A stretch of DNA of 64,000 nucleotides from an uncultured Burkholderiales bacterium (lineage in GTDB: Bacteria; Pseudomonadota; Gammaproteobacteria; Burkholderiales; Burkholderiaceae_C): assembly GCA_903932865.1 (NCBI GenBank), contig CAIZHQ010000015.1, positions 124,001 through 188,000 on the forward strand. The letters run 5' to 3'. The position numbers and the translations under genes were made by a program. Shown one piece after another: positions 50,407 through 60,611 of the stretch; position 1 is the stretch's first letter, and the number at the start of each line of letters is the position of its first letter. The notes under the pieces are model-generated. The model did not search any database, was not told the DNA's origin, and saw only the letters and a list, made by a program, of their open reading frames with translations.

Positions 50407-51687
50407 ATGAAAGTATTGATCGTCGGCAATGGTGGCCGTGAGCACGCCATGGCCTGGAAATTGGCGCAATCACCCAAACTTCAGCAGGTTTATGTGGCAC
50501 CTGGCAACGGCGGCACAGCCAGAGACAAAAACCTCATCAATGTGCCGATCACCGACTGGGCACTGCTGCGCCAGTGGGCCTTGGACAATGGCATCGGTCT
50601 GACCTTGGTGGGGCCAGAGGCGCCCTTGGCAGCGGGCATTGTGGACGATTTTCGATCGCACGGTTTGCGCATCTTTGGTCCCACGCAGGCGGCAGCTCAG
50701 CTGGAAAGCTCCAAGGCTTTTTCCAAGGCCTTCATGCAGCGCCACGGCATCCCCACAGCCGAATTTGAGACCTTCACCGATGCGGCGCTGGCCCATGCCC
50801 ATGTGGACCGCCAAGGCGTACCCATTGTGGTCAAGGCCGACGGCCTGGCGGCTGGCAAAGGGGTGGTGGTGGCCACGACGCTGGCCCAGGCGCATGAAGC
50901 GATAGACTTCATGCTGCTGGACAACACCCTGGGTGTGGCGCACAACGCAGGCGGCGCACGCGTGGTGATTGAAGAGTTTTTGCAAGGCGAAGAAGCCAGC
51001 TTCATGGTGCTGTGCGATGGCAAGAATGTGGCAGCCCTGGCCACCAGCCAAGACCACAAACGCTTATTGGATGGCGACGAGGGCCCCAACACGGGCGGCA
51101 TGGGGGCGTATTCACCTGCCCCCGTGGTCACGGCCGAGGTGCACGCCCGCGCCATGCGCGAGGTCATCTTGCCCACCATACGGGGCATGGAAAAAGACGG
51201 CATCACTTACACCGGCTTCTTGTACGCGGGTCTGATGATCGACCCACACGGACGCATCAAGACCTTGGAATTCAATTGCCGCATGGGTGACCCCGAGACC
51301 CAGCCCATCCTGATGCGCCTGAAGTCCGATCTTTTGGAGGTGCTGTTGGCGGCGACCGGCGAGGGCCTGAATCAATTGGAGATGGAATGGGACCGGCGCG
51401 TGGCTTTGGGCGTGGTCATGGCTGCAGCGGGTTACCCACTCAACCCGCGCAAGGGCGATGTCATCACCGGCCTGCCCAAGGACTTGGACGATGCCATGGT
51501 GTTTCATGCGGGCACCACCGAACAAGACAGTCAAATCCTGACTTCGGGCGGGCGGGTGCTGTGCGTCACGGTGTTGGCCGACTCGGTCAAGCAAGCACAG
51601 CAAAAGGCGTACCAGACAGCCATCCCAATTGCCTTTGATGGCATGCAGATGCGCCAAGACATTGGTTACCGCGCCATCAAAAACTGA
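50407..51687 (+). CDS. purD: Phosphoribosylamine-glycine ligase
   Basis: GAR synthetase, step 2 of de novo purine synthesis. The 426-residue ATP-grasp protein starts MKVLIVGNGGREHAMAWKLA and has GPEAPLAAGIVDDFR, KADGLAAGKGVVVA near residue 145, the metal/ATP region LDGDEGPNTGGMGAYSPAP near 220-238 and LEFNCRMGDPETQPIL near 285. It is 9 bp after yebC, with an acyltransferase gene 15 bp downstream. Confidence 0.97.
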   Translation: MKVLIVGNGGREHAMAWKLAQSPKLQQVYVAPGNGGTARDKNLINVPITDWALLRQWALDNGIGLTLVGPEAPLAAGIVDDFRSHGLRIFGPTQAAAQLESSKAFSKAFMQRHGIPTAEFETFTDAALAHAHVDRQGVPIVVKADGLAAGKGVVVATTLAQAHEAIDFMLLDNTLGVAHNAGGARVVIEEFLQGEEASFMVLCDGKNVAALATSQDHKRLLDGDEGPNTGGMGAYSPAPVVTAEVHARAMREVILPTIRGMEKDGITYTGFLYAGLMIDPHGRIKTLEFNCRMGDPETQPILMRLKSDLLEVLLAATGEGLNQLEMEWDRRVALGVVMAAAGYPLNPRKGDVITGLPKDLDDAMVFHAGTTEQDSQILTSGGRVLCVTVLADSVKQAQQKAYQTAIPIAFDGMQMRQDIGYRAIKN

Positions 51688-51702
51688 AGCCACACTTTCG
51701 CC

Positions 51703-52356
51703 ATGCGCAGTCCGCCCGACCACCCCGTGACCTTCAAGGGCTCCCCCTTGGCCCGCTGGGTCTTGAAACTGCTGGGTTGGCATGTGGACTTTGAGGGTTT
51801 CCCGACCCGCCAGGGCGTGGCTGTTTTTTATCCACACACCAGCAATTGGGATTTCCCGATCGGCATGCTGGCCAAATGGGCACTGGGCGTTCCAGTGCAT
51901 TTTTGGGGCAAGGATTCGTTGTTCAAGTTTCCATTGGTCGGTGCCTGGCTTCGCTGGCTGGGCGGCATCCCGATTGACCGCAGCTCCTCAAAGGGCGTGG
52001 TTGGACAGATGGTGCATGTTTTTGTGCAACACAAGCAAAACGACCAATTTCTGTGGCTTGGTTTGGCGCCTGAGGGCACACGCAGCCATACGTCGGGCTG
52101 GCGCAGCGGTTTTTACCAACTGGCCATCGGGGCGCAGGTGCCCTTGGCCTTGGTCAAGCTGGACTGGGGTCGGCGCCGCTTCTGCGTCGTTGATTTCTAC
52201 GATCTGACGGGCGATGTTGCGCAAGATTACGCTCACATGGCCCAAGTCTATGCAGGGGTGACGGGCTTTCATGCGCACCAGATGGGGCCCATCATCCCGT
52301 GGCGTCCTGTTCAGGCCGTTCAGTCGTCCCCGCCAGAGACCACGACCCTTTCCTAA
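51703..52356 (+). CDS. Lysophospholipid acyltransferase family protein (PlsC-like)
   Basis: A 217-residue membrane-associated acyltransferase. The catalytic HX4D motif is [10 protein letters not shown] near residue 46, with [13 protein letters not shown] and [12 protein letters not shown] following, and the glycerophosphate-binding [12 protein letters not shown] near residue 124. It may act as 1-acylglycerol-3-phosphate acyltransferase or on another lipid; the exact substrate cannot be set from sequence. It starts 15 bp after purD, suggesting co-transcription, and hemF begins 25 bp later. Confidence 0.85.
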   Translation: MRSPPDHPVTFKGSPLARWVLKLLGWHVDFEGFPTRQGVAVFYPHTSNWDFPIGMLAKWALGVPVHFWGKDSLFKFPLVGAWLRWLGGIPIDRSSSKGVVGQMVHVFVQHKQNDQFLWLGLAPEGTRSHTSGWRSGFYQLAIGAQVPLALVKLDWGRRRFCVVDFYDLTGDVAQDYAHMAQVYAGVTGFHAHQMGPIIPWRPVQAVQSSPPETTTLS

Positions 52357-52381
52357 AAACTTTACTACCTCTGTCTCCACC

Positions 52382-53302
52382 ATGAGCACCAGTTTCGAAC
52401 TCGGCACCGTCAAGAATTATCTTCTAGGCCTACAGGCCCGCATTACCGGGGCCTTGACGGATTTGGATGGCACGGCCTTCCTGTCCGACAGTTGGCAAAA
52501 AGACCCCGGTGAAAAACTTCAGGGCCATGGCATCACCCAGATTCTGGAAGGCGGCCCGGTGTTCGAGCGGGCCGGGTGTGGTTTCTCGCATGTGACCGGG
52601 TCGCAATTGCCACCCTCGGCCACCCAACACCGCCCCGAGCTGACGGGGTCCGCTTTTGAAGCCATGGGCATGTCCCTGGTGTTCCACCCCCGCAACCCCT
52701 ATGCCCCCACAGTTCACATGAACGTGCGCATGATCGCGGCCAAACCAGAGGGCAGGGCGCCCGTGGCCTGGTTTGGCGGTGGCATGGACCTGACGCCTTA
52801 CTACGGTTTTGATGAAGACGCGGTCCATTTCCACCAGACTTGCAAGGACGCGTTGGCCCCGTTTGGGGAGGGTTTGCACCCTCGCTTCAAGACCTGGTGT
52901 GATGACTATTTTTCCAACAAGCACCGCCACGAACAACGCGGTGTGGGCGGCATTTTCTTTGATGACTTTTCCGAGCTCGGCATGGCTCAGAGTTTTGCCA
53001 TGCTGCAAAGCGTGGGTGATTCACTGCTGAAGGCCTACATGCCGATCGTGCTTCGCCGCAAGGACACGCCCTATGGCGAGCGTGAGCGAGACTTTCAGCT
53101 CTACCGCCGAGGCCGCTATGTCGAGTTCAACCTGGTCTGGGACCGGGGCACTCATTTCGGCTTGCAATCGGGCGGGCGCACCGAATCGATCTTGCTGTCC
53201 ATGCCGCCTGAAGTGCGTTGGTCTTATCAGCGCCAGGATCCTCCGGGATCGCCCGAAGCGCGCTTGCTCAGCCACTTTCTGGTACCCAAGGACTGGGTTT
53301 GA
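52382..53302 (+). CDS. hemF: Oxygen-dependent coproporphyrinogen III oxidase
   Basis: Aerobic heme synthesis step, converting coproporphyrinogen III to protoporphyrinogen IX. The 306-residue protein has [67 protein letters not shown] and the C-terminal [20 protein letters not shown]. The frame opens at 52271 inside the acyltransferase gene, but ATG 52382 fits the family. Its end is nearly contiguous with nadD. Confidence 0.96.
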   Translation: MSTSFELGTVKNYLLGLQARITGALTDLDGTAFLSDSWQKDPGEKLQGHGITQILEGGPVFERAGCGFSHVTGSQLPPSATQHRPELTGSAFEAMGMSLVFHPRNPYAPTVHMNVRMIAAKPEGRAPVAWFGGGMDLTPYYGFDEDAVHFHQTCKDALAPFGEGLHPRFKTWCDDYFSNKHRHEQRGVGGIFFDDFSELGMAQSFAMLQSVGDSLLKAYMPIVLRRKDTPYGERERDFQLYRRGRYVEFNLVWDRGTHFGLQSGGRTESILLSMPPEVRWSYQRQDPPGSPEARLLSHFLVPKDWV

Positions 53303-53316
53303 AGCTGCCGAGTGCG

Positions 53317-53958
53317 ATGCCCAACGCCAAGGCTGACATTCAGCGACTGGGTGTTTTTGGAGGGGCTTTTGATCCACCGCACTTGGCGCATGTGGCCTTG
53401 GTGGAGGCGGCCATCGAGCAGTTGCAACTCCAGCAAGTGCGTGTTCTGCCCACGGGTGATGCTTGGCACAAACCACGTCAGTTGTCTGACGCCGTCAATC
53501 GGGTGGCCATGACCCGACTGGCCTTTGCGGATTTTCCGACTGTTGTGGTGGACGAGCGAGAAATTTTCCGATCCGGTCCCAGCTACACGGTGGACACCCT
53601 GCATGAACTGCATGCCGAATACCCGCAGGCGCAGCTGTTTTTGCTCATTGGTGACGACCAGCGGCGGTCCTTGCCGTCCTGGCACCAAATCGGTGAAATC
53701 GGGCGCATCGCTATAATCTGCGCCGCAGGCCGTGATCTGGCCGTGCGTGCTTGGAACGAGCCATCAGGCACGGTACCCACAAGCCCACCTCTTTCTGACC
53801 CGCTGCAAGCGCGCATTCGCACTCTGGACATGCCACTGATGCCCCACAGTGCCACGGACATCCGTGCGCTTGCGGCCACAAAGCAGGCCCTGACAGGCTT
53901 GGTTCCCCCCGCTGTTGAGCGCTATATTCACGAACACCACCTTTACAGGCCTTATTGA
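53317..53958 (+). CDS. nadD: Nicotinate-nucleotide adenylyltransferase
   Basis: Forms deamido-NAD from nicotinate mononucleotide and ATP. The 213-residue protein has the nucleotidyltransferase signature GVFGGAFDPPHLAHVALVE near residue 11, TGDAWHKPRQ near 46, LFLLIGDDQRRSLPSWH near 109 and the C-terminal HSATDIRAL. ATG 53317 is chosen; TTG 53299, overlapping the hemF stop, is an alternative. The rsfS start overlaps its stop (TGATG). Confidence 0.94.
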   Translation: MPNAKADIQRLGVFGGAFDPPHLAHVALVEAAIEQLQLQQVRVLPTGDAWHKPRQLSDAVNRVAMTRLAFADFPTVVVDEREIFRSGPSYTVDTLHELHAEYPQAQLFLLIGDDQRRSLPSWHQIGEIGRIAIICAAGRDLAVRAWNEPSGTVPTSPPLSDPLQARIRTLDMPLMPHSATDIRALAATKQALTGLVPPAVERYIHEHHLYRPY

Positions 53959-54716
53959 TGACCGAAAACGCAGCCAAAAAAGACATTCAAAAACTCCAGC
54001 GGAGCATTGTGGACGCTCTGGAGGACGTCAAGGCCCAAGAGATCCAGGTGTTTGACACCGAGCACCTTTCCTCCTTGTTTGAACGGGTCATCATTGCCTC
54101 GGGTACCTCCAATCGCCAGACCAAAGCCTTGGCTGCCAGCGTGCGTGACAAAGTGCGCAACGCTGGCTTTGGCAAGCCCCGGATTGAGGGCGAAGACAAC
54201 GGTGAGTGGATCATTGTTGATTGCGGCCCAGCCGTGGTGCACGTCATGCAGCCCACCATTCGCACTTACTACAACCTGGAAGAAATCTGGGGCGGAACAC
54301 CGGTGCGTCTGAAGTTTGGCGCACCCAAGCCTGAGGCGACAGCCGAAGTCAAAGGCCACATCAAGAATTCTGTGGCCAAAAAAGCGACCAGCAAAACCAC
54401 CAGTGCCAAGCCTGCCGCGAAAGCCAAGCCCGCCTTGAAGGCCCCGAGCAAATCCGGCAAGCCTGCCGCCAAATCAGCGCCAAAACCCGCGGGCAAAACT
54501 GCTGCCAAAACAACGGCCAAGACAGCAGTTCAATCGGTCCCCAAAACGAGCGCCAAGCCTGCGGCCCAGAGGGCCACCAAGTCCGTGGCCAAACCCAGCA
54601 CCACCACCAGCAAGCCCACCTTGAAAACGGTGGGCAAACCCGCGACCAAGACTGCCGCCAAAAAGGCACCGGTCCGCAAGTCGGTGCAAGCGGCCAGCCG
54701 CCGCAAAGCCGATTGA
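53958..54716 (+). CDS. rsfS: Ribosomal silencing factor RsfS with long Lys/Ala-rich tail
   Basis: Binds L14 on the 50S subunit and blocks joining under nutrient limitation. Residues 1-118 are the RsfS/Iojap domain (VDALEDVKAQEIQVFDTEHL, IASGTSNRQTKALAASV, GEWIIVDCGPAVVHVMQPTI, RTYYNLEEIWG). Residues ~119-252 form a strongly basic Lys/Ala/Pro/Thr-rich tail with no fold visible. Typical RsfS is 105-130 residues, so the tail doubles the protein. The ATG overlaps the nadD stop by one base. rlmH follows 6 bp later. Confidence 0.93.
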   Translation: MTENAAKKDIQKLQRSIVDALEDVKAQEIQVFDTEHLSSLFERVIIASGTSNRQTKALAASVRDKVRNAGFGKPRIEGEDNGEWIIVDCGPAVVHVMQPTIRTYYNLEEIWGGTPVRLKFGAPKPEATAEVKGHIKNSVAKKATSKTTSAKPAAKAKPALKAPSKSGKPAAKSAPKPAGKTAAKTTAKTAVQSVPKTSAKPAAQRATKSVAKPSTTTSKPTLKTVGKPATKTAAKKAPVRKSVQAASRRKAD

Positions 54717-54722
54717 TCCTGC

Positions 54723-55190
54723 ATGAAGCTGCTGATCGTTGCGGTCGGCCTGCGCGTGCCTGACTGGGCGCAGACCGCTTGGGACGATTACGCCAAACGG
54801 TTTCCGCCTGAGCTCAAGGTCGAGCTCAAGGCCGTGAAAACCGAGCCCCGGGGCTCCAAAACGCTGCCGAACCTTTACGCAGCCGAGCGTCTGCGGATCG
54901 AAGCGGCCATTCCTCGCGGTACCCGCATCGTGGTGCTCGACGAGCGCGGAACCTCCTTGACCACTCAGGCATTGGCCTCGCGTTTGACCAGTTGGCAGCT
55001 CGCTGGCGACGATGTGGCGCTGGTGATCGGTGGCCCTGATGGGCTCGAGCCTGACTTCCGTCAAACGGCCCACGAGCGCATCCGCTTGTCTGACCTGACC
55101 TTGCCCCACGCCATGGCCCGGGTGCTGCTGATCGAGCAGCTCTACCGCGCCTGGTCCATCAACGCCAACCACCCCTACCACCGCGAATGA
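54723..55190 (+). CDS. rlmH: 23S rRNA (pseudouridine1915-N3)-methyltransferase
   Basis: SPOUT methyltransferase modifying helix 69 of 23S rRNA in assembled 70S ribosomes. The 155-residue protein begins [20 protein letters not shown] and has [17 protein letters not shown], the SAM-knot region [20 protein letters not shown] and the conserved C-terminus [20 protein letters not shown]. It overlaps maf by four bases (ATGA). Confidence 0.97.
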   Translation: MKLLIVAVGLRVPDWAQTAWDDYAKRFPPELKVELKAVKTEPRGSKTLPNLYAAERLRIEAAIPRGTRIVVLDERGTSLTTQALASRLTSWQLAGDDVALVIGGPDGLEPDFRQTAHERIRLSDLTLPHAMARVLLIEQLYRAWSINANHPYHRE

Positions 55191-55789
55191 GCGACTTCAT
55201 TTACCTCGCCTCTCAAAGCCCTCGGCGCAGCCAGCTCCTTGACCAGATGGGTGTGGCCCACAGGCTGCTGCTGGCCTTGCCTGAAGAGGACGCCGAGTCT
55301 CTGGAAGATGTTCGGGGCGCGGAAGCGCCTGCGCGCTATGTGGCGCGGGTCACAGGCCTCAAACTGGATGCCGCTGTGCAGCGCTTGAAACGCCAAGGCT
55401 TGCCTGCCGCGCCCGTTTTGTGTGCCGACACCACGGTGTGCATTGGCCGCGATCTATTGGGCAAACCGACGAACAAAGCCGATGCGGTGCGCATCTTGCA
55501 GCGTCTAGAGGGCCAATCCCACCGCGTTTTGACCGCTGTCGCCGTGCAAAAAGGATCTCGGCGTGTGGACGCCGTTTCCGAGTCTTGGGTGCGCTTTGCC
55601 CCCATGACGCTCGCGCAGATCAAAGCCTATGTGGCCACAGGTGAGCCCATGGGCAAGGCCGGTGCATACGGGGTGCAGGGCAAGGCGGCTGCCCATATTG
55701 AACAGATCCGTGGCAGTTATTCAGGCATCATGGGTTTGCCGCTGTTCGAGACTGCTGCCTTGCTGCGCTTGCTGGGCGTTCGCTGTTGA
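55187..55789 (+). CDS. maf: Maf-family nucleoside triphosphate pyrophosphatase
   Basis: House-cleaning NTP pyrophosphatase; family members hydrolyse dTTP, UTP or modified nucleotides. The 200-residue protein has [16 protein letters not shown] at the N-terminus, the catalytic region [20 protein letters not shown] near residue 80, [11 protein letters not shown] near 115 and the C-terminal [20 protein letters not shown] with IMGLPLFET. It overlaps rlmH (ATGA) and precedes rng. Subclass is not assigned. Confidence 0.94.
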   Translation: MSDFIYLASQSPRRSQLLDQMGVAHRLLLALPEEDAESLEDVRGAEAPARYVARVTGLKLDAAVQRLKRQGLPAAPVLCADTTVCIGRDLLGKPTNKADAVRILQRLEGQSHRVLTAVAVQKGSRRVDAVSESWVRFAPMTLAQIKAYVATGEPMGKAGAYGVQGKAAAHIEQIRGSYSGIMGLPLFETAALLRLLGVRC

Positions 55790-55867
55790 CCGTTGGCCCC
55801 GACGTGGGGCGCACGGCATTGCGACGAACGGTCTGTTGTTTTCACTCCACCCCTTTTGATGCCCTTC

Positions 55868-57340
55868 ATGCAACAAGATATTTTGGTCAATTGGTCGCCC
55901 CAGGAAACACGGGTCGCGGTGGTCGAGTTTGGCGCGGTCCAAGAGCTGCATGTCGAGCGCACGCTGGAACGCGGTTTGGTGGGCAATGTGTACCTGGGCA
56001 AAGTGGCACGCGTTCTGCCCGGCATGCAATCGGCCTTCATCGACATTGGCCTCGACAAAGCGGCTTTTTTGCATGTGGCCGATGTTTGGCAAAAACACAC
56101 CGAAGGCGAGGCCGCCTCAGCCCGCACAGGCTTGCCGCTGGTGCCGATTGAAAAGCAGGTTTTCGAAGGCCGTGCCATCATGGTGCAGGTGATCAAGGAC
56201 CCGATGGGGACCAAGGGCGCGCGCCTGTCCACCCAGATCAGCATCGCAGGTCGGCATCTGGTGTTTTTGCCGCAAGACGACCACATCGGGGTGTCGCAAA
56301 AAATCCCTTCTGAGCAGCGCGATGCGCTGCGCCAAAGGGTGCAAGCTTTGGTCGGACCCGCCGGGGGCGGCTTCATTTTGCGCACCAACGCCGAAGACTC
56401 GAGCGATGAAGAGTTGCAAGACGATATCGCCTACCTGCGCAAGACCTGGACCCGCATCAAAGAGGCCTCCTTGCGGCGGCCGCCCACCTCCATCCTGCAT
56501 CAGGACTTGACGCTGTTGCAACGCGTGTTGCGCGACCTGGTGGGTGAGGCCACGCAAAGCATCCGCATCGATTCGCAAGAGCAGTTTGCCAAGCTCCAGG
56601 ACTTTGGCCTCGAGTTCATGCCCAAAGCAGCCGAGCGCCTGCAGCTTTACAAAGGAGAGCGCCCGATTTTTGACCTGTATGCCATCGACGAGGAAATCGC
56701 CAAGGCGCTGGGTAGGCGGGTGGAACTGAAATCGGGTGGCTACCTGATCATTGACCAAACCGAGGCGCTGACCACGGTGGACGTGAACACGGGCGGTTAT
56801 GTCGGGGCCCGCAATTTTGAAGACACGATTTTCAAAACCAATTTGGAGGCAGCCCAGGCCATTGCCCGGCAACTGCGCCTGCGCAACTTGGGCGGCATCA
56901 TCATTGCCGACTTCATCGACATGGCCCGCCCCGAGCACCAGGAGGCTGTGCTGGCCGAGTTCCGCAAACAACTGTCGCGTGATCGCGTCAAAACCATGGC
57001 CGGGGGCTTTTCTTCATTGGGCTTGCTGGAAATGACGCGCAAGCGCACCCGCGAATCTTTGGCCCACATGTTGTGCGAACCCTGCCCGAGTTGCCAGGGC
57101 AAGGGCATCGTCAAGACGCCGCGCTCAGTGGTGTACGACATCTTGCGCGAGATTTTGCGCGAAGCGCGTCAGTTCAACCCACGCGAGTTCCGCATCTTGG
57201 CCACGTCGGCGGTCATTGACTTGCTGCTGGACGAAGAAAGCCAGCATTTGGCAGGTTTATCGGACTTCATTGCCAAGCCCATTTCACTCCAAGTCGAAGC
57301 TGCCTTGGGGCCTGAGCAATACGACATCGTGCTGCTTTAA
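55868..57340 (+). CDS. rng: Ribonuclease G
   Basis: Endoribonuclease maturing the 16S rRNA 5' end and degrading mRNAs. The 490-residue protein starts MQQDILVNWSPQETRVAVVE, carries the S1 domain (LVGNVYLGKVARVLPGMQSA), and has the metal-binding active-site Asp residues in SGGYLIIDQTEALTTVDVNT near residue 300. The zinc-link CEPCPSCQGKG near residue 405 is present. It lacks the long RNase E scaffold. The frame opens at 55793, but ATG 55868 matches relatives. It is convergent with msbA with only a 6-bp gap. Confidence 0.95.
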   Translation: MQQDILVNWSPQETRVAVVEFGAVQELHVERTLERGLVGNVYLGKVARVLPGMQSAFIDIGLDKAAFLHVADVWQKHTEGEAASARTGLPLVPIEKQVFEGRAIMVQVIKDPMGTKGARLSTQISIAGRHLVFLPQDDHIGVSQKIPSEQRDALRQRVQALVGPAGGGFILRTNAEDSSDEELQDDIAYLRKTWTRIKEASLRRPPTSILHQDLTLLQRVLRDLVGEATQSIRIDSQEQFAKLQDFGLEFMPKAAERLQLYKGERPIFDLYAIDEEIAKALGRRVELKSGGYLIIDQTEALTTVDVNTGGYVGARNFEDTIFKTNLEAAQAIARQLRLRNLGGIIIADFIDMARPEHQEAVLAEFRKQLSRDRVKTMAGGFSSLGLLEMTRKRTRESLAHMLCEPCPSCQGKGIVKTPRSVVYDILREILREARQFNPREFRILATSAVIDLLLDEESQHLAGLSDFIAKPISLQVEAALGPEQYDIVLL

Positions 57341-57346
57341 GGCCAC

Positions 57347-59140
57347 TCAGGCCTGCAGTTCAGGGGTCCATTCTCCTCTGTGGTGCAGTCGCGCATAGGC
57401 GCCACCGCGGGCCAGCAACTCGGCGGGTGCACCTTGCTCGACAATGTGCCCACGCTCCATCACGATGACCCGGTCGGCGTGCTCGATGGTGGACAGTCGG
57501 TGTGCCACGATCATGGTCGTGCGACCCTTCATCAGTTTTTGCAGGGCGTCCTGCACCAGCCGTTCGGATTCGTTGTCCAGGGCCGATGTGGCCTCGTCCA
57601 GAATCAAAATGGGGGCATCCTTGTACAAGGCCCGGGCTATCGCCAGGCGCTGGCGCTGACCCCCCGAGAGTTGGTTGGCGTTGTGGCCCAAATCGGTGTC
57701 CATGCCTTGGGGCAAGGTTTGCACATGGGACCACAAATTGGCCGCTTCCAGACATTGCTGCACTTTGTCGCGGTCGATCGAGTGGCCCAAGCTCACATTG
57801 GCCGCCAAGCTGTCGTTGAGCATCACCACATCTTGACTGACCATGGCCAACTGGCTGCGCAAGCTGTCCAGCTGCCACAGCGGCAGGGGCACGCCATCGA
57901 GCAGTACTTGGCCAGTGGTCGGACTCAAAAAGCGCGGCAACAGTTGGATGAGCGTGGTTTTGCCTGCCCCGGAAGTGCCCACCAGGGCCACCGTTTCGCC
58001 CGGCGCCACGCTCAGATGGATGTTCGCCAATGCGGGCGCACCGTCCGGATTGAACTGCACGGACACGTCCTGCCACGCCAAGGCGCCGATGGCCCGCTGT
58101 GTTTGATGTTGGCCTTGGCTTTCTTCGGGCGCGTCGTGCATCAGGGCCAAGCCACGCTCCAGCGCAGCCAGGCCCCGCGTGATGGGGTTGGCCACGTCGG
58201 CCAGACGTTTGATGGGTGCGATCAGCATCAACATGGCGGTGATGAAGGCGACAAAACTGCCCACCGTGGTCCCCGATCCGGCTTCGCGACTCTGAACCAG
58301 CGCAATCACGAGCACCAAGGACAGGGCAATCGCCGCCATGATTTGCGTCAGCGGGGTCATGGCGGCCGAGGCCACTGTGGATTTGAGGGCCAAGCGCCGC
58401 AGTCGCTGCCCCAGCCCATTGAAGCGCCCCATTTGTTGCGCCTGGGCCCCGTGCAGCCGCACCATGCGGTGGGCCAGCACGTTTTCTTCCACCACGTAGG
58501 CCAGATCGTCTGTGGCTTTCTGGCTTTCCTTGGTCAGCCCATACAAGCGGCGAGACAGCACTTTCATGATCCAGCTCAGGCCGGGAGCCACAGTGAACAC
58601 CACCAACGTGAGCTGCCAGTTCAGCCACATCAAATAGCCAATCAGGGCCAGCAAGGTGAAGCCGTCGCGGGTCAAGCCGATCAAGGCCGACACCAGCTGC
58701 GATGCACCAATTTGCACCTCGTACACCACGGTGTTGGACAAGGCGCTGGCCGACTGGCGACTGAACAGCGACAAATCGGCCCGCACCAGTTTGGCAAACA
58801 AGTCGTTGCGCAGTTTTTCCATCCCGTCATTGGTCACACGCGCCAAAGCGTACTGCGCCACAAAGTGCGCCAGACCGCGCAGGCCAAAAAGGCCAATGAC
58901 CACCAGCGGAATGGACCACAAGGGCAAACTGTTTTCGGCGAAACCGTTGTCCAGCAAAGGCTGGAACAGGGCAGGAATCAAGGGTTCGGTCAAGGCGGCG
59001 ACCAAAGTGGCCCCAATGGCCAGCAGCCAGACGCTGCGTTGTCGCCAAAAATAGGGTTTCAGGCGCAACAAACGCTGGGCAATGCCAGGCTGAGGGTGGA
59101 TGCCCGTGGGCGTTGTGGGTGCGGTTTGGGCTTCAGACAT
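57347..59140 (-). CDS. msbA: Lipid A export ABC transporter MsbA-like
   Basis: A 597-residue half-transporter with an N-terminal membrane domain of about six helices and a C-terminal ATPase. ATPase motifs are in order: Walker A LVGTSGAGKTTLIQLLPRF near residue 395, signature NQLSGGQRQRLAIARALYKD, Walker B APILILDEATSALDNESE, and the H-loop IVAHRLSTIEHAD. EPLIPALFQPLLDNGF and related sequence support MsbA, the flippase for lipid A-core and phospholipids, though other exporters are possible. ATG 59140 (MSEAQT) is chosen over an upstream start at 59176. It is divergent from tolB. Confidence 0.88.
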   Translation of the reverse strand: MSEAQTAPTTPTGIHPQPGIAQRLLRLKPYFWRQRSVWLLAIGATLVAALTEPLIPALFQPLLDNGFAENSLPLWSIPLVVIGLFGLRGLAHFVAQYALARVTNDGMEKLRNDLFAKLVRADLSLFSRQSASALSNTVVYEVQIGASQLVSALIGLTRDGFTLLALIGYLMWLNWQLTLVVFTVAPGLSWIMKVLSRRLYGLTKESQKATDDLAYVVEENVLAHRMVRLHGAQAQQMGRFNGLGQRLRRLALKSTVASAAMTPLTQIMAAIALSLVLVIALVQSREAGSGTTVGSFVAFITAMLMLIAPIKRLADVANPITRGLAALERGLALMHDAPEESQGQHQTQRAIGALAWQDVSVQFNPDGAPALANIHLSVAPGETVALVGTSGAGKTTLIQLLPRFLSPTTGQVLLDGVPLPLWQLDSLRSQLAMVSQDVVMLNDSLAANVSLGHSIDRDKVQQCLEAANLWSHVQTLPQGMDTDLGHNANQLSGGQRQRLAIARALYKDAPILILDEATSALDNESERLVQDALQKLMKGRTTMIVAHRLSTIEHADRVIVMERGHIVEQGAPAELLARGGAYARLHHRGEWTPELQA

Positions 59141-59284
59141 GGATTTGGCTATTCTAAGAGGCCGGTCTGCCTCCATGCGCTCTGCGATGCGGTGTTGGGC
59201 GCTTGCGTGCGCTCATCGGTGAAAAAACGGTCCTTACAGTGTACGATTGGCGTTTTGATTCGTAACGATCTGCTGTTGATGCAC

Positions 59285-60571
59285 ATGAACCTGTTTTGCA
59301 CACCTGTCCGCCGTCTGGGTTCGCCGTTGATCTGGCTCTGGATGTTGTTGGCTGCCAGCAGCGCGCTGGCGCAGTTCCGTGTCGAAGTCACGGGCGTGGG
59401 TCTGACCCAATTGCCCGTGCTGGTGGCGCCTTTCAAGGGCGAAGCCCAGGCCGGCCAGAAGATTTCTCAGATTGTGCAAGCCGACTTGGCCCGCAGCGGC
59501 CAGTTCAAGCCATTGCCTGCAGAAAGTCTGGCGCTCGACGAGATGAGCCGCCCAGACTGGTCGGTCCTGCGGCCATTGTCGGCCGAGGCCTTGGTGGCGG
59601 GATCGGTCACGCGCTTGGCAAACGGCCGCTTCGATGTCCGGGCCCGATTGTGGGACGCGGTCAAGGGACAGGAAAAGTCCGATTTCAAGGACAACGTCAG
59701 CGCTGCAGATTTACGTTTGTCGGCCCACCGTGTGTCCGATTGGGTGTACCAGCAGCTGACGGGCACCCCCGGTGTGTTCACCTCGCGCATCAGCTACGTG
59801 ACCAAATCCAGTGGCCGCTACAACCTGTGGATTGCCGATTCCGACGGGGAGGGCGCACGCTCTGCGCTCAGCAGTCCAGAACCCATCATTTCCCCCTCTT
59901 GGTCGCCCACGGGCACCCAACTGGCCTATGTGTCTTTTGAGTCACGCAAGCCCGTGGTCTATGTGCACGAATTGGCCAGTGGTCAGCGCAGGGTGGTGGC
60001 CAACTTCAAAGGCTCCAACAGCGCACCGGCATGGGCCCCTGACGGCCGATCGATTGTGGCCACGCTCAGCCGCGAGGGGGGCTCGCAGCTTTATCGGGTG
60101 TCCCTGCAAGGCGGAGATCCTCAGCGCCTGACTTCGGGCAGCATCAACACCGAACCGGCTTTTTCACCGGATGGCAACACCTTGTACTTTGTCAGCGACC
60201 GGGGTGGCAACCCTCAAATCTACAAAATGCCCGCACAGGGCGGTCCTGCTGACCGGGTGACTTTTTCAGGCAACTACAACATCTCGCCGGCCATCAGCCC
60301 CGATGGCCGCTGGTTGGCCTATGTCTCTCGCCTGCCTGGAGGTTTTCGCTTGCACCTGATGGAGTTGGCCACGGGTCAGGCCACGGCGCTGACGGACACC
60401 AACGCCGATGAGCGGCCCAGCTTTGCCGCCAACAGCCGTTTGCTGGTGTACGCCACGCAACAAGGCGGTGAAGCCTTGATGACCACCACACTGGATGGGC
60501 GCATCAAAGCCCGCTTGGCTGTGCAAGGCGGCGACATCCGCGAACCGCATTGGGGCCCGGTGCGTCCCTGA
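59285..60571 (+). CDS. tolB: Tol-Pal system periplasmic protein TolB
   Basis: Periplasmic beta-propeller protein linking Pal to the inner-membrane Tol complex for outer-membrane constriction. The 428-residue protein has a signal peptide (LIWLWMLLAASSALA), an N-terminal domain (ARSGQFKPLPAESL, ADLRLSAHRVSDWVYQQLTG) and WD40-like propeller repeats (SPSWSPTGTQLAYVSFESRK, TEPAFSPDGNTLYFVSDRGG). The start is 59285 or 59279. pal and cpoB follow. tolQ, tolR and tolA are not in the window. Confidence 0.94.
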   Translation: MNLFCTPVRRLGSPLIWLWMLLAASSALAQFRVEVTGVGLTQLPVLVAPFKGEAQAGQKISQIVQADLARSGQFKPLPAESLALDEMSRPDWSVLRPLSAEALVAGSVTRLANGRFDVRARLWDAVKGQEKSDFKDNVSAADLRLSAHRVSDWVYQQLTGTPGVFTSRISYVTKSSGRYNLWIADSDGEGARSALSSPEPIISPSWSPTGTQLAYVSFESRKPVVYVHELASGQRRVVANFKGSNSAPAWAPDGRSIVATLSREGGSQLYRVSLQGGDPQRLTSGSINTEPAFSPDGNTLYFVSDRGGNPQIYKMPAQGGPADRVTFSGNYNISPAISPDGRWLAYVSRLPGGFRLHLMELATGQATALTDTNADERPSFAANSRLLVYATQQGGEALMTTTLDGRIKARLAVQGGDIREPHWGPVRP

Positions 60572-60611
60572 GTTCTGAATTTAAAATCCGTTTTTATCCA
60601 TGAGGTTGAAT

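Noticed and set aside
57380..59284. Very long open frame on the + strand through msbA, continuous with tolB
   Set aside because: It is antisense to a well-supported ABC transporter and has no family sequence before TolB begins. High GC third positions suppress stop codons in the opposite frame.
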